DNA of 64,000 bases from JACCTU01 sp963737405 (GTDB lineage: Bacteria > Actinomycetota > Thermoleophilia > Gaiellales > Gaiellaceae), in the NCBI GenBank assembly GCA_963737405.1, contig CAVTSL010000004.1:62001-126000 (forward strand), written 5' to 3'. Made by a program: the position numbers and the translations under genes. The first letter of the stretch is position 1; every line of letters begins with the position of its first letter. This document shows positions 54,075-62,149 of the stretch, one piece after another. The notes below the pieces were generated by a model. The model did not search any database. It was not told the DNA's origin and saw only the letters and a list, made by a program, of their open reading frames with translations.

Positions 54075-55485
54075 GGCCGCTGAGCCTAGCGCCGTCCTCG
54101 TCGGGCTGGACGTCGGCACGACCGGCGTGAAGGCGGTGGCGATCTCGCCGGACGGCGACGTGCTCGCGAGGGCCGAAGAGCAGTACCCGCTCTCGATGCC
54201 GCGGCCGGGCTGGTCCGAGCAGGATCCCGCCGACTGGTGGCGGGCGACGGAGCGCGTCCTCGCCGCGCTGCCGAAGGCCCACGCGATCGGCCTGTCGGGT
54301 CAGATGCACGGGCTCGTCGCGCTCGACGGCCGCGACCGCGTCCTGCGGCCGGCGATCCTCTGGAACGACCAGCGCACCGCCGCCGAGTGCGCCGAGATCG
54401 AGGAGCGTGTGGGGCTCGAGCGGCTGATCGGCCTGACGGGCAACCGAGCGCTCACGGGATTCACCGCACCGAAGCTGCTCTGGCTCCGCAAGCACGAGCC
54501 GGACGTGTACCGGCGGATCGAGCACGTGCTCCTGCCGAAGGACTTCGTCCGGCTGCAACTGACGGGCGACCGGGCGATCGACGTCGCGGACGCCTCGGGG
54601 ACCCTGCTCTTCGACGTCGCGCGGCGGCGCTGGTCGGACGAGGTGCTCGATCTCCTGGAGCTGCCGCGCCGGTGGCTGCCGGAGGCGTACGAGTCTCCCG
54701 ACGTGCCGGGTGCCCCCGGCGCAGGCGATCAGGCCGCCGGCGCGCTCGGCGTCGGGGTCGACCGGCCCGGCCGCCTCTCGGTCGTGCTCGGGACGTCTGG
54801 CGTCGTCTTCGCGGTCTTGCCCGCGTTCGCGGCCGACCGTGAGGCCCGCGTGCACGTCTTCTGCCACGCCGCTCCCGGGTTCTGGCACGCCATGGGCGTC
54901 ATGCTCAGCGCGGCCGGCTCGCTCCGCTGGCTCCGCGAAACGCTCGGCGGGTCGTACGACGAGCTCCTGACGGCCGCAGAAGCGTGGGCGCCCGGGGTGG
55001 AGGGGCTCATGTTCCAGCCGTACCTCGCCGGCGAGCGCACACCGCACGCAGACCCGCATGCACGGGGTGCGTTCGTCGGGCTCTCGCTCCGCCACGACAG
55101 AGGGGCGCTCGTGCGCGCGGTGCTCGAGGGGGTCGCGTACGCCTTGCGCGACTCGCTCGAGCTTCTGCGCGAGCTCGGCGTCGACGCGCCCGTCGGCCGG
55201 GCGTCGGGCGGCGGCGCGCGCAGCGCGCTCTGGCTCCGGATCGTCGCCTCCGTCCTCGGGATCCCGCTCGAGCGCACGGTGGTGGAGGAGGGCGCGGCGT
55301 ACGGCGCGGCACTCCTCGCAGGTGTCGCGTGCGGTGTCTTCGCCGACGTCCACGAGGCGGTTGCCCGGGCGGTCCACGTGCGCGACGTCGTCGAGCCGGA
55401 CACGAGCTGGCAGGAGGCATACGACCACGGCTACGCCCGCTACAAGCTCCTGTACCCCGCCCTACGACCACTGGAGGAGCCATGA
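54073..55485 (+). CDS. xylB: Xylulokinase (FGGY family)
   Basis: The 470-residue FGGY kinase has LVGLDVGTTGVKAVAIS, AIGLSGQMHGLVALD (the xylulokinase GQMHG signature), ILWNDQRTAAECAEI, LPKDFVRLQLTG, and the C-terminal ATP region GRASGGGARSALWLRIVASVLGIPL. It phosphorylates D-xylulose. The start codon overlaps the divergent MBL-like gene, and the stop overlaps the next SDR by ATGA. Confidence 0.92.
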   Translation: MAAEPSAVLVGLDVGTTGVKAVAISPDGDVLARAEEQYPLSMPRPGWSEQDPADWWRATERVLAALPKAHAIGLSGQMHGLVALDGRDRVLRPAILWNDQRTAAECAEIEERVGLERLIGLTGNRALTGFTAPKLLWLRKHEPDVYRRIEHVLLPKDFVRLQLTGDRAIDVADASGTLLFDVARRRWSDEVLDLLELPRRWLPEAYESPDVPGAPGAGDQAAGALGVGVDRPGRLSVVLGTSGVVFAVLPAFAADREARVHVFCHAAPGFWHAMGVMLSAAGSLRWLRETLGGSYDELLTAAEAWAPGVEGLMFQPYLAGERTPHADPHARGAFVGLSLRHDRGALVRAVLEGVAYALRDSLELLRELGVDAPVGRASGGGARSALWLRIVASVLGIPLERTVVEEGAAYGAALLAGVACGVFADVHEAVARAVHVRDVVEPDTSWQEAYDHGYARYKLLYPALRPLEEP

Positions 55486-56180
55486 ACTTGAACGGCAAGG
55501 TCGCGTTCGTCACCGGCGCGAGCTCGGGCATCGGCGCCGCCGTTTCGCGAATGCTCGCGGAGCGTGGCGTGGAGGTCGGGATGGCCTCGCGCCGCGGCGA
55601 CGGGCTGGGCGTCGGGCTCGGCCTGACCTGCGACGCGCGCAAACGGGGCGACGTCGAAGCCGCCGTCGCGAAGACGGTCGAGGAGTTCGGCCGCCTCGAC
55701 ATCTGCGTGGCGAACGCCGGAGTCGGCTCCTACCACCCGTTCCTCGAGCTGCCCGTCGAGCACATCGAGGAGATGATCGAGCTGAACCTCCTCGGCACGA
55801 TCTGGACGATCCGGGCCTGCCTGCCGCATCTGCTCGAGCAGGGTGAAGGCGACATCGTCACGCTCGCCTCTGAGGCGGGAAGGCGCGGCCTGCCCGGCGA
55901 AGCGGTCTACTGCGCATCGAAGTTCGGGCAGGTCGGACTGACGCGCTCCCTCGACCACGAGGTGCGCGAGCACGGCATCCGCGCGACGAACGTCTGCCCC
56001 GGCGGGGTCGCGACCGAGTTCGCGCTCGCAGAGGGGTACGGTCGGCCGCAGGAGGCCCTGAGCGGGATGATGAGCGCGGACGACGTGGCGGAGGTGGTGC
56101 TCTTCGTGATCACGCGCCCGCGCAACCACCGGATTCTCGAGACCGCCTTCCGGCCGATGGGTGAGATGTCGTGGGGGTGA
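55482..56180 (+). CDS. SDR family oxidoreductase 2
   Basis: A 232-residue short-chain dehydrogenase with FVTGASSGIGAAVSRML, VANAGVGSYHPF, Ser in TLASEAGRRG, YCASKFG and NVCPGGVATEF. The C-terminal RILETAFRPMGEMSWG is typical of 3-oxoacyl-ACP-reductase-like SDRs. Placed between xylulokinase and a Gfo protein, it is probably a sugar or polyol dehydrogenase. Confidence 0.88.
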   Translation: MNLNGKVAFVTGASSGIGAAVSRMLAERGVEVGMASRRGDGLGVGLGLTCDARKRGDVEAAVAKTVEEFGRLDICVANAGVGSYHPFLELPVEHIEEMIELNLLGTIWTIRACLPHLLEQGEGDIVTLASEAGRRGLPGEAVYCASKFGQVGLTRSLDHEVREHGIRATNVCPGGVATEFALAEGYGRPQEALSGMMSADDVAEVVLFVITRPRNHRILETAFRPMGEMSWG

Positions 56181-57142
56181 GGGTCGCACTCCTCTCGACC
56201 GCTGCGATCAACGACGCCCTCCTCGGCGGTGCGCGCGAGTCGGAGCTCGTCGAGGTCGTCGGCGTTGCGAGCCGGGAGCGCCGGCGCGCGGAGGCGTACG
56301 CGCGCGAGCGCGGTCTCGAGCGCGCCTACGGGAGCTACGAGGAACTGCTCGGCGACCCGGACGTCGACGTCGTCTACGTCGCGCTCCCGAACGCGCTCCA
56401 CGTGGAGTGGGCGATCCGGGCGCTCGAGGCCGGCAAGCACGTGCTGTCCGAGAAGCCGCTCTCGCGCAACCCCGCGGACGTCGAGCGCGCCTTCGACGCG
56501 GCGGTGCGCGCGGGACGAATCCTGATGGAGGGGTTCATGTACCGACACCATCCGCAGACCCGCCGACTCCACCGGCTCGTCTCGGAAGGTGAGATCGGCG
56601 AGCTGCGGCTCGTCCGCTCGCACTTCTCGTTCACGCTCGACCGGCCGAACGACGTGCGCTGGGACCCGGACCTCGGCGGGGGCTCGCTGCTCGACCTCGG
56701 CTGCTACTGCGTCAACGTCTCGCGGCTGCTGGCGGGTGAGCCCGAGGCGGTGCACGCCGAGCGGACAGTCGGCGCGAGCGGCGTCGACGTCCGCTTCGCG
56801 GCGACGATGCGCTTCAGGGACGGGGTGCTCGGCCACTTCGACTGCGGGTTCGACCTCCCGCGGCGGGTTGCCCTCGAGGCCGTCGGCTCGCAGGGCAGCG
56901 TGGTCATGGTGGAACCGTTCGTCCAGGACGTCGTCACCCTCGAGCTCCGCCGCGGCGAGGAGCTGGAGTGGCAGGACACCGTGACCGCGAACCGCTACCA
57001 CCTCGAGCTCGACAACCTGGCCCGCGCGATCGCAGGTGAAGAGCCGCCGCTCCTCGACCGACGCGAGTCGGTGGCTCAGGCGCGCGTGCTCGACGCCCTC
57101 CTGCGATCGGCGGAATCCACGCGCGCGCCTATGCTCGTATGA
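56177..57142 (+). CDS. Gfo/Idh/MocA family oxidoreductase 4
   Basis: A 321-residue dehydrogenase: RVALLSTAAINDALLGGAR, VYVALPNALHVEWAIRALEAGKHVLSEKPLSRN (EKP), MEGFMYRHHPQTRRL and GGGSLLDLGCYCVNVSRLL. The NMYRHHP-type motif places it near D-xylose 1-dehydrogenase and dihydrodiol dehydrogenase, which fits the adjacent xylulokinase. The GTG at 56177 (GTGA with the SDR stop) is preferred over GTG 56171. Confidence 0.87.
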   Translation: MRVALLSTAAINDALLGGARESELVEVVGVASRERRRAEAYARERGLERAYGSYEELLGDPDVDVVYVALPNALHVEWAIRALEAGKHVLSEKPLSRNPADVERAFDAAVRAGRILMEGFMYRHHPQTRRLHRLVSEGEIGELRLVRSHFSFTLDRPNDVRWDPDLGGGSLLDLGCYCVNVSRLLAGEPEAVHAERTVGASGVDVRFAATMRFRDGVLGHFDCGFDLPRRVALEAVGSQGSVVMVEPFVQDVVTLELRRGEELEWQDTVTANRYHLELDNLARAIAGEEPPLLDRRESVAQARVLDALLRSAESTRAPMLV

Positions 57143-57170
57143 CCGTGAACATGCACACGAAGGGAGGGCA

Positions 57171-57527
57171 ATGACACGCATCCGCTACGCGGTCGCCGCC
57201 GGCGCCGCAGTGTTGGCGCTCGTCGTCGGAGCCGCCCCGGCGGCCGCCGCGACGAAGCTCGTCGGGACGGTCGGACCGAGCTTCACGATCACGCTCAAGA
57301 AGGCCGGGAAGAAGGTGACGACCCTCAAGGCAGGGACGTACACCATCTCCGTCCAGGACAAGTCCGACTTCCACAACTTCCACCTGATGGGGCCGGGTGT
57401 GAACAAGAAGACGACGGTCTCCGAGGTCAAGACGAAGACCTGGACCGTCACGTTCAAGAAGGGGACCTACCGCTACGTCTGCGACCCGCACTCCAGCCAG
57501 ATGAAGGGGAGCTTCAAGGTCACGTAG
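57171..57527 (+). CDS. Secreted cupredoxin-like (plastocyanin-type) protein
   Basis: A 118-residue exported protein: signal peptide RYAVAAGAAVLALVVGAAPAAAA, then a beta-sandwich with type 1 copper ligands His in FHNFHLMGPG, and Cys, His and Met in YVCDPHSSQMKGSF (C-x2-H-x4-M). It should be a small blue copper electron carrier outside the cell. The ATG has a strong RBS (aagggaggg). No partner oxidase is adjacent. Confidence 0.85.
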   Translation: MTRIRYAVAAGAAVLALVVGAAPAAAATKLVGTVGPSFTITLKKAGKKVTTLKAGTYTISVQDKSDFHNFHLMGPGVNKKTTVSEVKTKTWTVTFKKGTYRYVCDPHSSQMKGSFKVT

Positions 57528-57891
57528 CCAGCTCGAGCTCGGTGATCCGGCCGTCTTCGATCGTGAAGGCGGCCAGGTCGCCGGTTCGAGCCGACAGGAT
57601 CAGGTACGGCTTGCCTTTCCAGAGCCCGATGTTCTCGACGTCGGTGCGCGACGGCCGTGCCGGCGACGCGGGGTGCGAGTGGAAGACGGCGAGCTCGTAG
57701 CCGTCGTCCTCGAGGAACCAGACCTCGGGGTCGACGTCGAGCTCGAAGCGGTAGGGCGAGCTCGCGGCGTTTCGTCCGGGGACGTAGCGCTCGGCCCGTC
57801 CGTCGCGGAGCACGACGAGACCGCACGCCTCGTTCGGGTCCTCTGCCCGCGCGTGCTCCTCGAGCGCCGTGCGAACCTCCTCCGGGATCAC
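57520..57891 (-). CDS. mec: JAMM/MPN+ metallopeptidase, Mec-like
   Basis: The 123-residue protein has the full JAMM zinc motif: Glu near the N-terminus (EACGLVVL), then FHSHPASPARPSRTD (HxHx7Sx2D). Mycobacterial Mec removes cysteine from CysO-Cys. Here it is last in the order moeZ-cysO-cysM-mec and overlaps cysM by GTGA. In this operon it could also trim the extended C-terminus of the CysO-like protein. GTG 57891 is chosen; GTG 57894 is possible. Confidence 0.87.
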   Translation of the reverse strand: MIPEEVRTALEEHARAEDPNEACGLVVLRDGRAERYVPGRNAASSPYRFELDVDPEVWFLEDDGYELAVFHSHPASPARPSRTDVENIGLWKGKPYLILSARTGDLAAFTIEDGRITELELAT

Positions 57892-58823
57892 CACCAGACG
57901 TTCCGCTCCATCGCCGACTCGACGTCGTCGCTCTCCCAGAAGTCGGCCGAGAGGTACTTCCAGCCGCCGTCGGGGAGGATCGTCACGACGGTCCCCTCGT
58001 CGCGCTCGGCTGCGAGCCGTCGCGCGACGTGCGCGACCGCGCCCGAGGAGACGCCCGCGAAGATCCCGTCCTCGTCGAGCAGGCGCCGCAGGCCCTGCAC
58101 CGACTCCTCGTTCGAGACGAGCACCTTCCGGTCGAGCTTCGAGACGTCGAGGATCGGCGGCACGTAGCCGTCCTCGAGCGACCGCAGGCCCATCACGGGG
58201 TCGCCCGGCAGCGGCTCGGCCGCCGCGACGACGATCTCGGGGAACGACTCGCGCAGGCGCGCGCCGGTGCCCATCAGCGTCCCGCCGGTGCCGAGGCCCG
58301 CCACGAGGACGTCGACGCGGTCGAGCGCCTCGGCGATCTCCGCGCCGGTCCCCTCGTAGTGCGCGCGCGGGTTCGCCTCGTTCGCGTACTGGAACGGCAT
58401 GAAGTACTTCGGCTCGCGCCCGGCGAGCTCGAGGGCGAGGCGCACCGCGCCGTTCGAGCCCTCGTCGCCCGGCGACTCGACGATCTCGGCGCCGTAGAGC
58501 CGCAGCAGCCGGCGCCGCTCCTCGGTCGCGTTCGCGGGCATCACGCACGTGAGCCGGTAGCCCTTGAGCTTCGCGACGAGCGCGAGCGAGATGCCGGTGT
58601 TCCCGCTCGTCGGCTCGAGCAGCTCGCGTCCCGGCTCGAGCTCGCCCGACTGCTCCGCGGCCTCGATCATCGCCTTCGCGACGCGATCCTTGATCGAGCC
58701 GGTCGGGTTCTGTCCCTCGAGCTTCGCGAACAGGCGGACGTCGCCCTCGGGCTTCAGCTCGACCAGTGGGGTGTTGCCGACGAGGTCGAGGAGCGACGCC
58801 GCGACCTGCGGCCTAACAGCCAC
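57888..58823 (-). CDS. cysM: Cysteine synthase, CysM type
   Basis: A PLP-dependent O-acetyl- or O-phosphoserine sulfhydrylase of 311 residues: LLDLVGNTPLVELK, PLP Lys45 in NPTGSIKDRVAKAM, EPTSGNTGISLAL, GLGTGGTLMGTG and GVSSGAVAHVARRLA, ending with an aromatic tail (NVWW). Next to cysO and mec it is expected to use CysO thiocarboxylate. The GTG at 58823 overlaps the extended cysO frame by 11 nt. Confidence 0.92.
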   Translation of the reverse strand: MAVRPQVAASLLDLVGNTPLVELKPEGDVRLFAKLEGQNPTGSIKDRVAKAMIEAAEQSGELEPGRELLEPTSGNTGISLALVAKLKGYRLTCVMPANATEERRRLLRLYGAEIVESPGDEGSNGAVRLALELAGREPKYFMPFQYANEANPRAHYEGTGAEIAEALDRVDVLVAGLGTGGTLMGTGARLRESFPEIVVAAAEPLPGDPVMGLRSLEDGYVPPILDVSKLDRKVLVSNEESVQGLRRLLDEDGIFAGVSSGAVAHVARRLAAERDEGTVVTILPDGGWKYLSADFWESDDVESAMERNVWW

Positions 58824-59148
58824 CGGCCGGCGACGTAGTCGCCTGTCCGCGAAGCGGACCAGGGGAGGGGGTTCGGGGGAACCGGGAGGTTCCACCGCGG
58901 CTACCACCCGCCATGGCGGGCAAGAGGATCACCGTGTCACCGTCCGAAACCGGCGTCTCGAAGCCGTCGCGCGTGCGGATGTCCTCGCCGCCGACGTAGA
59001 CGTTCGCGTACTCGAGCTTGCCGGTGAGCGTCGGGAAGCGCGCCGTGAGGTCGTCGAGCAGCTCGCGCACGTTGTCGCCCTCTGCGATCACCTCGCGCTC
59101 GCCGTTCGTGTCGACGCGGAGCGTCGGTGGGATCCGGACGACGCTCAT
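58813..59148 (-). CDS. cysO: CysO/MoaD/ThiS-like sulfur carrier with 29-residue extension after Gly-Gly
   Basis: A ubiquitin-like sulfur carrier: VVRIPPTLRVDTNGEREV, LLDDLTARFPTLTGKL, NVYVGGEDIRTRDGFETPVSDGDTV and ILLPAMAGG. Family members end at this Gly-Gly (residues 81-82 here). This one continues SRGGTSRFPRTPSPGPLRGQ and TTSPAGGC to residue 111. The DNA after the Gly-Gly reads ggtggtagc, so a single missing T would create a stop right there; that alternative must be kept open. ATG overlaps the moeZ stop. Confidence 0.85.
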   Translation of the reverse strand: MSVVRIPPTLRVDTNGEREVIAEGDNVRELLDDLTARFPTLTGKLEYANVYVGGEDIRTRDGFETPVSDGDTVILLPAMAGGSRGGTSRFPRTPSPGPLRGQATTSPAGGC

Positions 59149-60304
59149 CTCGCCGAGCAGAACTCGACGTAGTCGATGTACTCGGTGATCGTCGGGTGCT
59201 CGCCGCAGACCGGGCAGCTCGGGTCGCGCCGAAGCGCAACCTCGGTGAACGTCGCGCCGAGCGCGTCGAAGAGCATCAGCCGTCCGATGAGCGGGTCGCC
59301 GATCCCAAGCGCGAGCTTGATCGTCTCGTTCGCCTGGAGCGAGCCGATCACGCCGGGCAGGACGCCCAGCACGCCTCCCTCGGCGCACGACGGCGCGAGC
59401 TCCGGCGGCGGCGGGGTGGGGAAGAGGCAGCGGTAGCACGGGCCCTCTACCCGGGGCTGAAGACCGTGACCTGGCCCTCGAAGCGGTAGATCGAGCCGTG
59501 CACGACGGGGATGCCGTGCCAGACCGATGCGTCGTTGACGAGGTACCGCGTCGGGAAGTTGTCGGCGCCGTCGACGATCACGTCCCAGCCCTCGCCGAGG
59601 ATCCGGTCGATGTTCTCGGAGCTCAGCCGCTCCTGGAACGGCTTCACGTCGACGTCCGGGTTGAGCGCCTCGATCGTCTCGCGGGCGGACTCGACCTTCG
59701 GCTCGCCGACCCGTTGCGTCGAGTGCGCGATCTGACGCTGGAGGTTCGACTCGTCGACGACGTCGTCGTCCACGATCCCGAGCGTGCCGACGCCTGCGGC
59801 CGCGAGATACAGCGAGGCGGGCGAGCCGAGCCCGCCGGCGCCGATCAGCAGGACGCGCGACTCGAGGAGCTTGCGCTGGCCCGCCTCACCGACCTCGGGG
59901 ATGAGCATGTGACGGCTGTAGCGGCGCCGCTGCGCCTCGGGAAGCGTCGACGGGACGATCGTCGGCAGCCCGCGCTGCTCCCAGCCGATGAAGCCGTCGA
60001 TCAGGTTCTCCACCTGGTCGTACCCGAGCGCGCGGAGCTCCGCGCCGGCGACGGCGGAGCGGCTGCCGCGCGCGCAGTAGACGACCACGCGGGTCGACTT
60101 GTCGGGGATCGCCTGCTGGACCTTGCCCGCGACCTGCGCGCGCGGGAGGTGGACCGCGTTCGGCACGTGGCCGAGATCCCACTCCGACTGCTCGCGCACG
60201 TCGAGGAACACGGTTCCCCCGTCGAGGAGCGCACGGGCGTCGTCGAGGCCGATCGTCGGGACCGACCCCGTCGACTGCTGCAACAGTTCGCCGTAGGACG
60301 CCAT
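59145..60304 (-). CDS. moeZ: Rhodanese-ThiF/MoeB fusion (MoeZ-like sulfurtransferase), one-base frameshift
   Basis: It adenylates the sulfur-carrier C-terminus and delivers sulfur. Residues 15-110 form a rhodanese domain (FLDVREQSEWDLGHVPNAVH, catalytic Cys in VVYCARGSRS). Residues 125-385 are a ThiF/MoeB E1-like domain (LLIGAGGLGSPASLYLAAAG, DVIVDGADNFPTRYLVND, Cys-rich CYRC and CPVC zinc site). One G is missing near 59448-59456; adding it joins VFSPG to EGPCYRCLFP. The domain order is reversed against mycobacterial MoeZ. TACACT lies 10 nt upstream of the ATG. Confidence 0.88.
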
Positions 60305-60314
60305 TCCTATCGAA

Positions 60315-60320
60315 AGTGTA
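60315..60320 (-). promoter_or_regulatory. -10 box TACACT, minus strand, upstream of moeZ
   Basis: It ends 10 nt before the moeZ ATG, inside the 19-nt divergent gap to the next plus-strand gene. Confidence 0.4.
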
Positions 60321-60323
60321 GCG

Positions 60324-61049
60324 ATGACCTCCCTGCCAGAGCTGGAACGCCGCCGCGCGCATGCGTGCCGGTTGACGCCCGATCGCGCGCTCGCGACGCT
60401 CGACGACGCGCGGGCGTTTCTCGCCGATCGGGGGCTCCTGACGCTGACGCCGGACTGCGCGCTGCCGAGCCTCTTCGGCGCGTGCCACGAGGAGCCGTAC
60501 TCCGACGCGCCCGGGTTCGGCAGCTGGCCGAAGACGAAGTACTGGTGGCCGATGGCCTGGGACGTGTTCGCGACGCGGGTGCACAAAGGCAAGGCGCTGT
60601 ACGTCTCCGCCGAGGTCGCCGGGTCGATCGATCCGCTCTGCCGCGGCGAGCTCGCGCGCGCCGAGGCCGGCGAGCACGGGGAGGAGGCCGCGACGGTCGT
60701 CCGGCATCTCGCCTCGGCCGGGCCGAGCCTGCTCGAGGAGCTCCGCGAGGAGATCGACCTCGACCGGCGCGTGCGGACGAAGCTCGAGAAGGTCGGTGCG
60801 CTCGTCTGGCGCGGCGTCCGGCTCGAGGAGCCTCACCGGCACACGAGCGAGCTTCGCCGTTGGGATCAGGCCTTCGCGGAGACGGCGGTCGAGGATCCGC
60901 TCCGCGAGCTGCTCGTCGCCGGCGTCCGAGCCGCGGTCGTCGCGCCCGAGCGGGAGGCGCTTCGCTGGTTCACGTGGCCCGTGCCGCCGGAGGCGCTCGA
61001 GGACGACCGGCTCGAACGGCCCGAGCGCGGCTGGGTCGCTGCAGCGTGA
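60324..61049 (+). CDS. Conserved hypothetical protein, possibly AlkZ-related winged-helix type
   Basis: A 241-residue soluble protein with TPDRALATLDDARAFLADRGLLTLTPDCALPSLFGACHEEP and a Trp-rich block GSWPKTKYWWPMAWDVF, then VHKGKALYVS. I recall similar blocks in proteins labelled AlkZ-related or winged-helix, but the match is weak. Divergent to moeZ by 19 nt, and overlaps the following TPR gene by GTGA. Confidence 0.65.
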   Translation: MTSLPELERRRAHACRLTPDRALATLDDARAFLADRGLLTLTPDCALPSLFGACHEEPYSDAPGFGSWPKTKYWWPMAWDVFATRVHKGKALYVSAEVAGSIDPLCRGELARAEAGEHGEEAATVVRHLASAGPSLLEELREEIDLDRRVRTKLEKVGALVWRGVRLEEPHRHTSELRRWDQAFAETAVEDPLRELLVAGVRAAVVAPEREALRWFTWPVPPEALEDDRLERPERGWVAAA

Positions 61050-61976
61050 GCGCGCGGACGCGCATCTGGTTGATCGTCGGGTCACTCGCGGTCGCTGCGG
61101 CGGCGGTGACGCTCGGCCTCGTCGCGCTGACGCGCGACGAACCGGCCGGCGAGGCGGTCGAGCCGCCGCCGCTCTACCTCGACCTCGGGGTGCGAACCGA
61201 TCCTCAGGCGCAGACGCTCCGCCGCGCGGCGCGCCTGTACGCAGCGGGCGAGCTGCCCGCCGCCGCGCGGCTCTTCGCCCGCTACCGATCGCCGGAGGCG
61301 CTCGTCGGCGCGGCCTTCGCGTCGTGGCCGCGGACGCTCGACAGGCTGCGCACGCTCCCGACGGGGCTCGCCGTCGTGCGGCTGAACCGCGGGATCGTCC
61401 ACGCGACTCTGGGCGACGAGGCGCAGGCGCGCGCGGAGTTCCGCGCCGCGACGCGCGTGCAGCCCGACACGCCGTACGCGGTGAAGGCGGCCGACGTGCT
61501 CCACCCGCGCTTCGCACCGGGGCTGCCGGTCTTCGTCCCGACGGCGCCGTTCCCGAAGCGCCTCGACGGTCTCTCCGCGCCGGAGCAGTTCGCGATCGTC
61601 GAGCGCGAGGGCAAGGATCCGCGCGCGCACGGTCGACGCCGTCCTGCGCTACGGCGTCGCATTGCAGCGCCTCGGCCGCCCGGTCTCCGCGCGGCGCACG
61701 TTCGACCGCGCGGTGCGCGCGCGTCGCGGCGCCGAGACGCAGACGGCCGCCGCGCTCGCCCGCTTCGACAAGGACCGGCCGGCGGCGGCGTTCGCCCGCC
61801 TCGGCCCGCTCACGCGCCGCTATCCCTCGGCGCAGACGGTTCGCTTCCATCTCGGGCTCGCCCTGCTCTGGATCGGCGACGTCGCCGATGCCAGGAGGCA
61901 GCTTCGGCAGGCGTACGACCTGGGGCCGCAAGCGCGCCTGGGGAGGGAAGCGAAGCGGTTCCTCGACCGTCTGTAA
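61046..61976 (+). CDS. Membrane-anchored TPR protein, read across a one-base frameshift
   Basis: An N-terminal helix (TRIWLIVGSLAVAAAAVTLGLVAL) anchors a helical repeat region: RRAARLYAAGELPAAARLFARY, RLNRGIVHATLGDEAQARAEFRAATRVQPD, QRLGRPVSARRTFDRAVRARRG, HLGLALLWIGDVADARRQLRQAYDLGP. An extra base near 61625 (in cgcgcgcac) splits it; without it the join is TVDAVLRYGVALQRLG. Probably a scaffold outside the membrane. Function unknown. Confidence 0.75.
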
Positions 61977-62066
61977 GGCATGGGTCCGCACTGAAAGACA
62001 ATGAGCCGAACGGCCTATGGCGGCCGGTGCGAACTACAGGCACACTGTCGCCGCCAAAGTCGGACG

Positions 62067-62094
62067 TTGACTCCGTCCGACGCGGCCATAAGGT
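62067..62094 (+). promoter_or_regulatory. Promoter of rpoD: TTGACT-N16-TAAGGT
   Basis: The best two-element promoter in the window, in a 173-nt non-coding gap. The start site should fall about 62101, leaving a 45-50 nt leader with an RBS, so this mRNA is not leaderless. Confidence 0.5.
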
Positions 62095-62149
62095 GAGGGA
62101 GTAGGTGCAGGTGCGGGTCGAGGTAGCAACGGGCCTTGGAGGGGGAGCC

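Noticed and set aside
62105..62149. GTG codons at 62105 and 62111 as rpoD starts
   Set aside because: They lack an RBS and would fall next to the predicted transcription start; GTG 62150 has a strong GGAGG-type RBS.
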